This document shows positions 42,719-50,613 of a DNA stretch of 64,000 bases, piece by piece. Position 1 is the stretch's first letter. Each line of letters starts with the position of its first letter. The position numbers and the translations under genes are program-made. Origin of the DNA: Caulobacter sp. (GTDB lineage: Bacteria > Pseudomonadota > Alphaproteobacteria > Caulobacterales > Caulobacteraceae); assembly GCA_017745235.1 (NCBI GenBank), contig JAGHZU010000004.1:245988-309987 (forward strand), in the 5' to 3' direction. The notes below the pieces were generated by a model, which did no database searches, had not been told where the DNA came from, and saw only the letters and a program-made list of their open reading frames with translations.

Positions 42719-42742
42719 CTTGCTTTTGCAAGTCGTTCTCAA
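42719..42742 (+). promoter_or_regulatory. Fur-like box and overlapping hairpin before the PepSY operon
   Basis: TTGCAAGTCGTTCTCAA (42726-42742) resembles half-degenerate Fur boxes of Gram-negative bacteria, with T-T-G at one end and C-A-A at the other. It overlaps CTTGC-TTTT-GCAAG (42719-42732). It lies 46 bases before the GTG of the first operon gene, where a promoter is expected. Iron regulation is inference. Confidence 0.45.
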
Positions 42743-42787
42743 TATTGCCTTCGAGCTGAAGCTCCGCCCTCCCCTCGCCCGGATCCC

Positions 42788-43417
42788 GTGAAGACCGCCA
42801 CCGACCAGCACCGCCGCTCGTTCTGGCTCAAGCAGCTGCACCAGTGGCACTGGATCAGCGCGGCCGTCAGCCTGGCGGGCATGCTGCTGTTCGCCGCGAC
42901 GGGCTTCACCCTCAACCACGCCGGCCAGATCGAGGCCGAGCCCAAGGTGGTGGACCGCAAGGCCCAGCTGCCCGCCGACCTGCTGGCCCAGCTGGCCAAG
43001 GGTCCGGAGGACGGCAAGCGGCCCCTGCCGATCAAGGTGGAGGCGTGGCTGGACAAGGCGGTCGACGCCGACATCGCCCGTCGCGAGGGCGAGTGGTCGG
43101 CCGAGGAGGTCTACATCGCCCTGGCCCGCCCGGGCGGCGACGCCTGGATCAGCATCGACCGCGCGACCGGCGCGGTGGAGCACGAGAAGACCACGCGCGG
43201 CGCGATCAGCCTGCTCAACGACCTGCACAAGGGCCGCAACGCCGGCAAGGCCTGGGGCTGGTTCATCGACATCTTCGCCGGCGCCTGCGTGATCTTCGCG
43301 GTCACCGGGCTGATCCTGCTGCAGTTCCACGCCCGGGCGCGCCCGCTGACCTGGCCCCTGGTGGGTCTGGGCCTGGTCGCGCCCGTCCTCCTCGTCATCC
43401 TGTTCGTGCATCTCTAG
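42788..43417 (+). CDS. PepSY-associated transmembrane protein
   Basis: A 209-residue inner-membrane protein. TM1 is at ~22-42 (ISAAVSLAGMLLFAATGFTL) with the preceding LKQLHQWHWISAA motif. A ~100-residue periplasmic PepSY-like segment follows (SAEEVYIALARPGGDAWISI then AVEHEKTTRGAISLLNDLHK). TM2 and TM3 are at ~160-180 and ~188-208. His residues in LHQWHW, TLNHAG and NDLHKGR are in positions used for heme or metal in PepSY-TM and ferric-reductase-like proteins (inference). A GTG start at 42788. It begins a five-gene operon, with the next gene 11 bases away. Confidence 0.85.
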   Translation: MKTATDQHRRSFWLKQLHQWHWISAAVSLAGMLLFAATGFTLNHAGQIEAEPKVVDRKAQLPADLLAQLAKGPEDGKRPLPIKVEAWLDKAVDADIARREGEWSAEEVYIALARPGGDAWISIDRATGAVEHEKTTRGAISLLNDLHKGRNAGKAWGWFIDIFAGACVIFAVTGLILLQFHARARPLTWPLVGLGLVAPVLLVILFVHL

Positions 43418-43428
43418 AGGCGCCCGCC

Positions 43429-43956
43429 ATGAAGCCTTCCCTGCCCCTGCTCACCTTCGCCGGCGCCGCCGTCGGCGCGCTCGGCGCCGGCCCGGCCCTG
43501 GCCGCCGACCTGAACGTCACCGTCGAGGTGCCGCGCCTGACCGTGGCCGAGTACCACAAGCCCTACGTGGCCATCTGGATCGAGAACCCCGACGCCACCG
43601 CCGCCGGCACCCTGGCGGTCTGGTACGACGCCAACTCCAAGGAAGACAAAGGCGTGAAGTGGCTGAAGGACATGCGCCAGTGGTGGCGCAAGGCCGGCCG
43701 CACGATGAGCTTCCCCGCCGACGGGATCAGCGGCGCCACCCGCGCGCCGGGCCCGCAGAAGCTGGTGTTCAGCGGCGCCAAGGGCCCGCTGAAGGACCTC
43801 AAGCCCGGCCAGTACAACCTGGTCGTCGAAGCCGCCCGCGAGGTGGGGGGCCAGGAGGCCGTCCGCGTGCCCTTCGTCTGGGGCAAAGGGGGCGGCAGGC
43901 CCGCCACCGCCAAGGGGACGACCGAAGTCGGCGTCATCACCGTCGCCGTCAAGTGA
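43429..43956 (+). CDS. DUF2271 periplasmic protein with ApbE-type flavinylation motif
   Basis: A 175-residue exported protein: signal peptide LLTFAGAAVGALGAGPALAA, then a DUF2271 (PF10029) domain with LTVAEYHKPYVAIWIENPDA and LAVWYDANSKEDKGVKWLKD, WWRKAGRTMSFPADGISGAT, and LKPGQYNLVVEAAREVGGQE. Residues 98-104 read D-G-I-S-G-A-T, matching the D-x-x-(S/T)-G-A-T pattern in which ApbE links FMN to the Thr (here Thr104). An ApbE gene is two genes downstream. I infer that this is a covalently flavinylated periplasmic electron carrier. The stop is followed by GGAGGA of the next gene. Confidence 0.85.
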   Translation: MKPSLPLLTFAGAAVGALGAGPALAADLNVTVEVPRLTVAEYHKPYVAIWIENPDATAAGTLAVWYDANSKEDKGVKWLKDMRQWWRKAGRTMSFPADGISGATRAPGPQKLVFSGAKGPLKDLKPGQYNLVVEAAREVGGQEAVRVPFVWGKGGGRPATAKGTTEVGVITVAVK

Positions 43957-43973
43957 TCCGGAGGAACAACGCC

Positions 43974-44849
43974 ATGACCCTGAAGAAGCGCCTTCTGGCC
44001 GTCGCCGCCGCCGGCGTCGCCCTGGCCCTGCCGCTGTCGGCCAGCGCCCACCGCGCCTGGATGGTCCCGTCGGCCACCGTCCTGTCGGGCGACGGCGCCT
44101 GGGTGGGCGTGGACGCGGCGATCTCGAACGAGCTGTTCTACGCCGACCACAACGCCATGCGCGTCGAGGGCGTGACGGTGTATGCGCCCGACGGCTCGGT
44201 GGAGAAGATCCAGAACGCGGCCACCGGCAAGTACCGCTCGACCTTCGACGTGCAGCTGTCCAAGCCCGGCACCTACAAGATCGCCACGGCCACCAGCAGC
44301 GTCATGGCCAGCTGGACCGAGAACGGCGAGGTCAAGCGCTTCCGCGGCAGCGCCGACGACTTCGCCAAGCAGGCCCCGGCGGGCGCCGCCGACCTGAAGA
44401 CCATCCGCGGCTTCAACCGCAACGAGACGTTCGTCACCCGCGACGCCCCCACCGACACGGTGTTCAAGCCCACGGGCAAGGGGCTGGAGCTGGTTCCGGT
44501 CACCCACCCCAACGACCTGGTGGCGGGCGAGGCGGCGACGTTCAAGTTCCTGCTGGACGGCAAGCCGGCGGCGGACCTGGAGGTGACCCTGGCCCCCGGC
44601 GGCTCGCGCTATCGCGCCGCGCCCGGCGACTTCAAGGTCAAGACCGGCCCCGACGGCGTGTTCAAGGTGACCTTCCCGGAAGCCGGCATGTACTGGCTGA
44701 ACGCCTCGGTGCGCACCGGCGAGACCGGCCGCGGTCCGGGCGGCCCCGGCGGGGCTCCCGGCGGCGCCCCGGGCGGGCCGGCCCAGCCGCTGGCCGGCAA
44801 CGGCTTCAACGCCAGCTACACCGCCACGCTCGAAGCATTGCGTCCGTAA
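43974..44849 (+). CDS. DUF4198 periplasmic protein, putative metal-binding
   Basis: A 291-residue exported protein of the DUF4198 family (NikM-like in nickel uptake systems). After the signal peptide (LLAVAAAGVALALPLSASA) the mature chain should start His-Arg-Ala-Trp, so a free N-terminal His could serve as metal ligand, as in NikM and CopC-like proteins. Further features are FYADHNAMRVEGVTVYAPDG, an Ig-like C-terminal half (FKFLLDGKPAADLEVTLAPG, then GVFKVTFPEAGMYWLNASVR), and a Gly/Pro-rich loop, RGPGGPGGAPGGAPGGP. GGAGGA precedes the ATG at 43974. Third gene of the operon. Confidence 0.85.
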   Translation: MTLKKRLLAVAAAGVALALPLSASAHRAWMVPSATVLSGDGAWVGVDAAISNELFYADHNAMRVEGVTVYAPDGSVEKIQNAATGKYRSTFDVQLSKPGTYKIATATSSVMASWTENGEVKRFRGSADDFAKQAPAGAADLKTIRGFNRNETFVTRDAPTDTVFKPTGKGLELVPVTHPNDLVAGEAATFKFLLDGKPAADLEVTLAPGGSRYRAAPGDFKVKTGPDGVFKVTFPEAGMYWLNASVRTGETGRGPGGPGGAPGGAPGGPAQPLAGNGFNASYTATLEALRP

Positions 44850-44863
44850 CCCCCGCAGAGGTT

Positions 44864-44900
44864 GTCATCCCGGAAGCCTCGCGGAGGCCGACCGGGTGAC
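44864..44900. repeat. Palindromic repeat, family A, before apbE
   Basis: GTCATCCCGGAAGCCTCGC pairs with GCGGAGGCCGACCGGGTGAC (imperfect arms). The GGAGG in its right arm sits 7-8 bases before an in-frame GTG at 44896, so the repeat may supply a ribosome site. Confidence 0.7.
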
Positions 44901-44916
44901 AGCGTTCCGAGCTCCC

Positions 44917-45909
44917 ATGAACCGCGTCCTCGTCCCCACGTTCTCCGAACCTCCCGTCCGTCCCGTGGGCGGGGCGGTGCTGGCGCTCGGCGGCGAGACG
45001 ATGGGCACGACCTGGTCGGTCAAGCTGGTGGCCCCGCCCACCGCGAACGCCCAGGCCCTGACGGCCATGGCGCAGCACGAGCTCGACCTGGTCGTCCGCG
45101 AGATGAGCCCCTGGGAGCCGCTGTCGGACCTCTCGCGCTTCAACCGGGCCGCCCCGGGAAGCTGGAGCGCCCTGCCCCCGGCTTTCGCCAAGGTGCTGCG
45201 CCGGGCCGTGGAGATCGCGGCGGAGACGAACGGCGCCTTCGACCCGACCCTGGGAGCGCTGGTGGATCTGTGGGGCTTCGGCCCTCGCCCCTTCTCCGGC
45301 GCGCCGCCGGAACGCGACGCCGTCGAACGCCTGCGCCAGGACGCCGGCTGGCGGCGCGTCACCCTGGACGGCGACGCCCTGTTCCAGCCTGGCGGGCTGA
45401 AGGTCGACCTGAACGGCGTCGCCAAGGGCTTCGCCGTCGACCAGGTCGCCGCCGCCCTCGAGCGCTCGGGCGCGCGCTCGTACCTGGTCGAGGTGGGCGG
45501 CGAGCTGCGCGGCGTGGGCGCCAAGCCCGACGGCCAGCCCTGGTGGGTGGAGCTTGAGCGCCCGCCCGTGGCCAACGAGGGCGCCCGCACGGTGGCGGCC
45601 CTGCACGGCCTGGCCGTGGCCACCTCGGGCGACTACCGCCGCTTCTTCGAACATGACGGCCGCCGCTACGCCCACACCCTGGATCCCGCCTCGGCGGCGC
45701 CGGTGGCGGGCGGGACGGTCAGCGTCTCGGTGCTGGCGGAGACCTGCATGGACGCCGACGCCTACGCCACGGCCCTGACGGTGATGGCGCCGGCCGACGC
45801 CCTGGCCTTCGCCGCCGGCAAGGGGCTGGCGGCCCTGATCCTGTCGCGCGGCCCGCACGGTCTGGAAGAGCGCCTGTCGCCGGCCCTGAGCGCGATGCTC
45901 GACGAATGA
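44917..45909 (+). CDS. apbE: FAD:protein FMN transferase (ApbE family)
   Basis: A 330-residue transferase that attaches FMN from FAD to Thr/Ser of target proteins. Conserved blocks are GGETMGTTWSVKLVAP, SDLSRFNRAAPGSWSALPPA, KVDLNGVAKGFAVDQVAAAL, SYLVEVGGELRGVGAKPDGQ and AHTLDPASAAPV, with the Mg-binding type DADAYATALTVM. No Sec or lipoprotein signal is visible at the N-terminus, unlike many Gram-negative ApbE proteins, which is odd because the likely target (DUF2271) is exported. A GTG at 44896 would add 7 residues. It overlaps the following reductase gene by ATGA. Confidence 0.92.
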   Translation: MNRVLVPTFSEPPVRPVGGAVLALGGETMGTTWSVKLVAPPTANAQALTAMAQHELDLVVREMSPWEPLSDLSRFNRAAPGSWSALPPAFAKVLRRAVEIAAETNGAFDPTLGALVDLWGFGPRPFSGAPPERDAVERLRQDAGWRRVTLDGDALFQPGGLKVDLNGVAKGFAVDQVAAALERSGARSYLVEVGGELRGVGAKPDGQPWWVELERPPVANEGARTVAALHGLAVATSGDYRRFFEHDGRRYAHTLDPASAAPVAGGTVSVSVLAETCMDADAYATALTVMAPADALAFAAGKGLAALILSRGPHGLEERLSPALSAMLDE

Positions 45910-47453
45910 GCGCCTGGGCCGACCTGAGCCCCGAGGCGCGCCGCCTGTGGGCCGCCGGCCTGGTGGCGGCCGCCTACGTGCTGTTCTGCGCGGCGATCGC
46001 CGTGCGCGAGGCCCTGCGCCGCCGCGCCGCCCGCCGCGAGGCCGCCGCCCTGTCGTCGGGGACCGGCGCGCCGATCCTGCTGGCCCACGCCAGCCAGACG
46101 GGCTTTGCGGAAGAGCTGGCCCTGGCCACCGCCAAGCTGCTCAGCGACGGCGGCGCGCGGGTGACGCTCAAGAACCTGGCCGAGGTGACCGCCGCCGACC
46201 TGGAAGGCGCGGCCCGGGCCCTGTTCGTGGCCTCCACCACCGGCGAAGGCGACGCGCCCGACACCGCCCGCCGCTTCATCCGCGACGTGATGGAGGCCCC
46301 GGTCGACCTGTCGGGCCTGGGCTTCGGCGTGCTGGCCCTGGGCGACAGCAGCTACGCCCGCTTCTGCGCGTTCGGCCGCCAGCTGGACGCCTGGCTGGCC
46401 CACCAGGGGGCTAGGCCCCTGTTCGACCGGGTCGAGGCGGACGACGGCGACGCCGCCGCCCTGCGCCACTGGCAGTCGCAGGTGGCCCACCTGGCGGGCG
46501 TGACCGACGCGCCCGACTGGACCCGGCCCGCCTACGGCCGCTGGCGGCTGGCCGAGCGCCGTCGCCTCAATCCCGGCAGTCCCGGCGACGAGGCCTTTCA
46601 CCTGCGGCTGGAGCCGCTGGCCGACCCGCAAGCCGACGACTGGCGGGCGGGGGACATCCTGGAGGTGGGCCCGCGCAACGATCCGGCCGAGGTCGCCGCC
46701 CTGCTTGAGCGCCTTTCCCTGGACGCCGCCGCCCCCGTCAGCGCCGAGGAAGGCGCAAGCCTGGGCGAGGTGCTGTCATGGCGGCGCCTGCCGCACGACG
46801 GGTCGATTCCCGGCGCCACGCCCCAGGCCGTGGTCGACGCCCTGCCGCCCCTGCCCCACCGCGAATACTCGATCGCCAGCCTGCCCGCCGACGGCGCGGC
46901 GGAACTGCTGGTGCGCACCCTGGTGCGGACCGACGGGAAGCTGGGCCTGGGCTCGGGCTGGCTGAACCGGCACGCGCCGCTGGAGGGCGAGATCGCCGCC
47001 CGCGTGCGCGTCAATCGAAGCTTCCACGCCCCCGAGGACTCCCGGCCGCTGATCCTGATCGGCAACGGCACCGGCCTGGCCGGCCTGCGCGCCCACCTCA
47101 AGGCCCGCGCCGCTCTCGGCCACGGCCGCAACTGGCTGGTCTTCGGCGAACGCACCGCCGCCCACGACTACTTCCACCGCGAGGAGATCGAGGCCTGGGT
47201 CGCCGAGGGCGTGCTGGAACGCCTGGACCTGGCGTTCTCGCGCGACCAGGCCGAAAAGATCTACGTGCAGGACCGCCTGCGCGAGGCGGCCGCGACCCTG
47301 AGCGCCTGGGTGGCCGAGGGCGCGGCGATCTATGTCTGCGGCTCGCTGGAAGGCATGTCGGGCGCGGTCCACGCGGTGCTGGTCGAGACCCTGGGCGCGG
47401 AGACGATGGAACGCCTGGCCGACGAGGGACGGTATCGGCGGGACGTGTATTAG
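45906..47453 (+). CDS. Membrane-anchored flavodoxin/FAD/NAD(P)H reductase (CysJ-like)
   Basis: A 515-residue diflavin reductase. An N-terminal TM helix ([20 protein letters not shown], ~14-33) tethers it to the inner membrane. The flavodoxin domain (~55-200) has [37 protein letters not shown] and [18 protein letters not shown]. The FAD domain has [20 protein letters not shown], and the NAD(P)H domain [40 protein letters not shown] and [20 protein letters not shown]. It resembles sulfite-reductase flavoprotein subunits and cytochrome P450 reductases, and probably feeds electrons from NADPH into the PepSY/DUF2271 chain (inference). Last operon gene. Confidence 0.9.
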   Translation: MSAWADLSPEARRLWAAGLVAAAYVLFCAAIAVREALRRRAARREAAALSSGTGAPILLAHASQTGFAEELALATAKLLSDGGARVTLKNLAEVTAADLEGAARALFVASTTGEGDAPDTARRFIRDVMEAPVDLSGLGFGVLALGDSSYARFCAFGRQLDAWLAHQGARPLFDRVEADDGDAAALRHWQSQVAHLAGVTDAPDWTRPAYGRWRLAERRRLNPGSPGDEAFHLRLEPLADPQADDWRAGDILEVGPRNDPAEVAALLERLSLDAAAPVSAEEGASLGEVLSWRRLPHDGSIPGATPQAVVDALPPLPHREYSIASLPADGAAELLVRTLVRTDGKLGLGSGWLNRHAPLEGEIAARVRVNRSFHAPEDSRPLILIGNGTGLAGLRAHLKARAALGHGRNWLVFGERTAAHDYFHREEIEAWVAEGVLERLDLAFSRDQAEKIYVQDRLREAAATLSAWVAEGAAIYVCGSLEGMSGAVHAVLVETLGAETMERLADEGRYRRDVY

Positions 47454-48067
47454 GGTCTTGAACCCCTCTCTCCTGGAGAGAGGGGTTGTCCCCCGCCCAG
47501 CGCGGCGCGTTCCTGCGGGGTGTTGGCGCCGCGGAGGCGGGCGAGGGCTTGGGGGGCGGCCTGGAGCGGCGTGAGGCCCGCGCGTTCGACCAGGCGGCGC
47601 AGGGGCCAGCCGGATTCGGCGTCGGGCGGGAGGGCGTCCAGGCGCAGGACCATCGGCACGAAGAGGCCTTCGTAGAACGCCCCGGCCCCTTGCGCCGCCA
47701 GCAGGGGCGCGAGATCGGCCGGCGCGATCGTCGGGGCGTCGACCGCCAGGACCAGCATCCGCTCCAGCCTTCCCTCGCTCACCCCTCCCTCGCTCAGGGC
47801 CCGCGCGCCAGCCAGGACGCCGCCGACGGGACCGGCGCCGGGCGTGTCGTCGGCGACGTGAGGCAGGCCGTGGTCGCGGCCGACGGTCAGGACCGTCGCC
47901 GCGCCGGCCGCCCGCGCCAGAGCGGCGACCCGATCGACGGCGCGGCGGCCGTCCCATTCCAGGAGCGCCTTGTCCGCGCCCATGCGGCTGGAGGCCCCGC
48001 CCGTCAGGACGATCGCGCCGAACGCGCCGTCGCCGGTTGGGGGGGCGGACCTCGAAGCGGACGTCAT
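47450..48067 (-). CDS. mobA: Molybdenum cofactor guanylyltransferase MobA
   Basis: A 205-residue nucleotidyltransferase that makes molybdopterin guanine dinucleotide from GTP and Mo-molybdopterin. The N-terminal signature [20 protein letters not shown] and [16 protein letters not shown] are typical, followed by [20 protein letters not shown] and a catalytic-type Asp in [18 protein letters not shown]. The ATG at 48067 is the probable start. The last residues ([15 protein letters not shown]) are encoded by a perfect palindrome at 47461-47487, and the stop overlaps that of the convergent reductase gene by two bases. Confidence 0.88.
   Translation of the reverse strand: MTSASRSAPPTGDGAFGAIVLTGGASSRMGADKALLEWDGRRAVDRVAALARAAGAATVLTVGRDHGLPHVADDTPGAGPVGGVLAGARALSEGGVSEGRLERMLVLAVDAPTIAPADLAPLLAAQGAGAFYEGLFVPMVLRLDALPPDAESGWPLRRLVERAGLTPLQAAPQALARLRGANTPQERAALGGGQPLSPGERGSRP
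47461..47487. repeat. Perfect 13-base-arm palindrome in the 3' end of mobA
   Basis: AACCCCTCTCTCC-T-GGAGAGAGGGGTT. It lies between two convergent genes, within the mobA frame. It may be a bidirectional stem for transcript ends or a member of another dispersed repeat family; no T-run follows. Confidence 0.75.
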
Positions 48068-48245
48068 CTGAGCGAAATCATCCGGAAAACGGAGGCCGGG
48101 GAAGGTCCGACTTCCGCAAGTTTTCCCTAGCCTTGTCAATTGATCGCGCTGTCAGCCCCGCCGGCCTTGCCGATCGCCCGGCCGCCACTTCCAACTTGCC
48201 GCCGAACCGGTCTAGTGTCCGCGCAACGAGGGATGGACACCATCG

Positions 48246-49304
48246 ATGAGTGAACGGAACGAGCGCCAGCGGCGCCGCACCACCCAAAGCGCCACCATCC
48301 GAGACGTGGCCGCCCTGGCGGGCGTGTCGCCGATGACGGTGTCGCGGGTGATCAACCGCGAAACCACGGTGAAGTCCGAGACCAAGGCTCTGGTCGAGGC
48401 CGCCATCCGCGACCTGAACTACGCCCCCAATCCCGCCGCCCGCAGCCTGGCCGGCTCGGCCCCGTTCCGCATCGGCCTGCTCTACGACAACCCCTCGACG
48501 GGCTACCTGTCGGAATTCCTGGTCGGGGCGCTGGACGAGAGCAGCCGCACGGGCGCCCAGGTGGTGATCGAGAAGTGCGCCGAGCCGGAACTGGCCGGCG
48601 CCACCCTGGCGCGCCTGCTGAAGACCGGCGTGGACGGCCTGATCCTGCCTCCGCCCCTGTGCGAGTCGCCCCAGGTGCTGGCCGAGGTGAAGGCGACCGG
48701 CGCGGCGGCCGTCTCGGTCGCGCCGGGCATGCCCAGCGCCGACATGGCCACCATCCGCATCGACAACGAGGCGGCCGCGCGCGAGCTGACCGAGCACCTG
48801 CTGGGCCTGGGCCATCGTCGCTTCGGCTTCATCAAGGGCCACCCCAACCAGACCGTCAGCCAGCAGCGCCTGGACGGCTTCCTGGCCGCCCTGAAGGCCG
48901 CCGAGGTTCCGGATTCGGACATTCGCATCGAGCAGGGCTATTTCACCTACCGGTCGGGCCTGGAGGCGGCCGAGCGGCTGCTGGGCCAGGACGAGCGCCC
49001 CACCGCCATCTTCGCCGCCAACGACGACATGGCCGCCGCGTCGGCGGGCGTGGCCCATCGCCTGGGGCTGGACGTGCCGGGCGACGTCTCGATCGTGGGC
49101 TTCGACGACACCTCGATCGCCGCCAACATCTGGCCGGCCCTGACCACCGTGCACCAGCCGATCGCCGCCATGGCCCGCGCGGCCGTCGACCTGGTGCTGG
49201 AAGAGATTCGCCGCCAGCGCGGCAAGGGCGGCGAACCGCGGCAGCTGATGCACCCCCACACCCTGATCGTGCGCGACTCCACGGGGCCGGCGCCGGAAGC
49301 TTGA
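48246..49304 (+). CDS. xylR: LacI-family xylose repressor XylR
   Basis: A 352-residue repressor. The LacI HTH is at residues ~17-70 (ATIRDVAALAGVSPMTVSRV and YAPNPAARSLAG hinge). The sugar-binding core has IGLLYDNPSTGYLSEFLVGA, PHTLIVRDSTG at the end and NDDMAAASAGVAHRLGLDVP in the middle. It lies directly upstream of xylX, with a perfect LacI-type palindrome between. By analogy with C. crescentus XylR it should repress the xylose genes until xylose binds. The start ATG at 48246 has AGGGATGG upstream. In C. crescentus the xylR gene is, as I recall, far from the operon, so the adjacency differs. Confidence 0.9.
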   Translation: MSERNERQRRRTTQSATIRDVAALAGVSPMTVSRVINRETTVKSETKALVEAAIRDLNYAPNPAARSLAGSAPFRIGLLYDNPSTGYLSEFLVGALDESSRTGAQVVIEKCAEPELAGATLARLLKTGVDGLILPPPLCESPQVLAEVKATGAAAVSVAPGMPSADMATIRIDNEAAARELTEHLLGLGHRRFGFIKGHPNQTVSQQRLDGFLAALKAAEVPDSDIRIEQGYFTYRSGLEAAERLLGQDERPTAIFAANDDMAAASAGVAHRLGLDVPGDVSIVGFDDTSIAANIWPALTTVHQPIAAMARAAVDLVLEEIRRQRGKGGEPRQLMHPHTLIVRDSTGPAPEA

Positions 49305-49327
49305 CAATCGTCTCGCCAAGCTGATCA

Positions 49328-49340
49328 TTTGTACGACAAA
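49328..49340 (+). promoter_or_regulatory. Palindrome TTTGTACGACAAA upstream of xylX
   Basis: Near-perfect inverted repeat (TTTGT / ACAAA arms) 24 bases upstream of the XylR operator. Its close match at 28052 suggests a second regulator for sugar-oxidation genes. Confidence 0.45.
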
Positions 49341-49364
49341 AGCAGCCGCTTGCGCGCCCCTATA

Positions 49365-49378
49365 TGTTAGCGCTAACA
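49365..49378 (+). promoter_or_regulatory. XylR operator
   Basis: TGTTAGCGCTAACA is a perfect palindrome of LacI type. It is directly preceded by TATA, forming TATATG as a possible -10 element. It closely matches the operator of the C. crescentus xylose promoter (TGTTAGCGCTACCA). Confidence 0.85.
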
Positions 49379-49443
49379 AGCGTGCAGTGACGAAAACGGG
49401 CCCGCCTCGCCGACGATGCGAAGTCCGACCAGGGAGAAGACGC

Positions 49444-50595
49444 GTGGGCATTCTGGAATTCCTCCCCGAGGACTGGCGCGAGGCCACGCTGCTGGGCCGC
49501 ATCGATTTCGGCGACGGGCCCACGCCCGTGCTGGTGCGCAACGGCCGGATCGAGGACGTCAGCAAGATCGCCCCGACCACCTCGGACCTGATGAACGCCT
49601 TCGCTCCGGGCGCGGCGATTCCGGCCGGCGTGGACCGGGGCGCGATCGAGGACCTGGACGTGCGCCCGGTCTGGGGCGACGCCGACGGCGCGGCGGCCAA
49701 GCTGCTGGCCCCGGTCGACCTGCAATGCCTGAAGGCCGCCGGCGTGACCTTCGCCGTCTCGACCCTGGAGCGGGTGATCGAGGAGCGGGCGCGCGGCGAC
49801 GCCGCCGCCGCCCTGAAGATCCGCGAGCAGCTGTCGGCCAGCATGGGCGGCGACCTGCGCAGCGTGAACCCGGGCTCGGAAGGCGCCGCGCGCCTGAAGC
49901 AGACCCTGATCGACGACGGCCTGTGGTCGCAATACCTGGAAGTGGCCATCGGTCCCGACGCCGAGATCTTCACCAAGGGCCCGACGCTGTCGTCGATGGG
50001 CTGGGGCGACCACGTGGGCGTGCGCAACGACAGCCACTGGAACAACCCCGAGCCGGAAGTCGTGCTGCTGTGCGACGGCCAGGGCCGGATCCGCGGCGCC
50101 TCGCTGGGCAACGACGTCAACCTGCGCGACTTCGAGGGCCGCTCGGCCCTGCTGCTGAGCAAGGCCAAGGACAACAACGCCAGCTGCGCGATCGGCCCGT
50201 TCTTCCGCCTGTTCGACGACGGGTTCGGCCTGGACGACGTGCGCTCGGCCGAGGTGACGCTGAAGATCACCGGCCGCGACAACTTCGTGCTGGACGGCCA
50301 CAGCAACATGAGCCTGATCAGCCGCGATCCCGAGGTGCTGGCCGGCCAGGCCTACGGCAAGCAGCACCAGTATCCGGACGGCTTCGCGCTGTTCCTGGGC
50401 ACGATGTTCGCCCCGATCCAGGACCGCGACGCGCCGGGCCAGGGCTTCACCCACAAGGTCGGCGACCGCGTGCGCGTGGCCACCCCCAAGCTGGGCGTTC
50501 TGGAGAACGAGGTCACCACCTGCGACCTCGCCCGGCCGTGGACGTTCGGCGTCTCCGCCCTCATCCGCAATCTGGCCGGCCGCGGCCTGCTCTGA
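49444..50595 (+). CDS. xylX: 2-keto-3-deoxy-D-xylonate dehydratase XylX
   Basis: A 383-residue fumarylacetoacetate-hydrolase-superfamily enzyme that dehydrates 2-keto-3-deoxyxylonate to 2-oxoglutarate semialdehyde. The start FLPEDWREATLLGRIDFGDG, the block KLLAPVDLQCLKAAGVTFAV, and the metal-binding region AIGPDAEIFTKGPTLSSMGW, HVGVRNDSHWNNPEPEVVLL are nearly identical to the C. crescentus protein as I recall it. The GTG at 49444 has GGGAGAAG upstream. First gene of the xylose operon, 65 bases after the operator. Confidence 0.96.
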   Translation: MGILEFLPEDWREATLLGRIDFGDGPTPVLVRNGRIEDVSKIAPTTSDLMNAFAPGAAIPAGVDRGAIEDLDVRPVWGDADGAAAKLLAPVDLQCLKAAGVTFAVSTLERVIEERARGDAAAALKIREQLSASMGGDLRSVNPGSEGAARLKQTLIDDGLWSQYLEVAIGPDAEIFTKGPTLSSMGWGDHVGVRNDSHWNNPEPEVVLLCDGQGRIRGASLGNDVNLRDFEGRSALLLSKAKDNNASCAIGPFFRLFDDGFGLDDVRSAEVTLKITGRDNFVLDGHSNMSLISRDPEVLAGQAYGKQHQYPDGFALFLGTMFAPIQDRDAPGQGFTHKVGDRVRVATPKLGVLENEVTTCDLARPWTFGVSALIRNLAGRGLL

Positions 50596-50613
50596 CCCTG
50601 AAATAGAGTAAGC

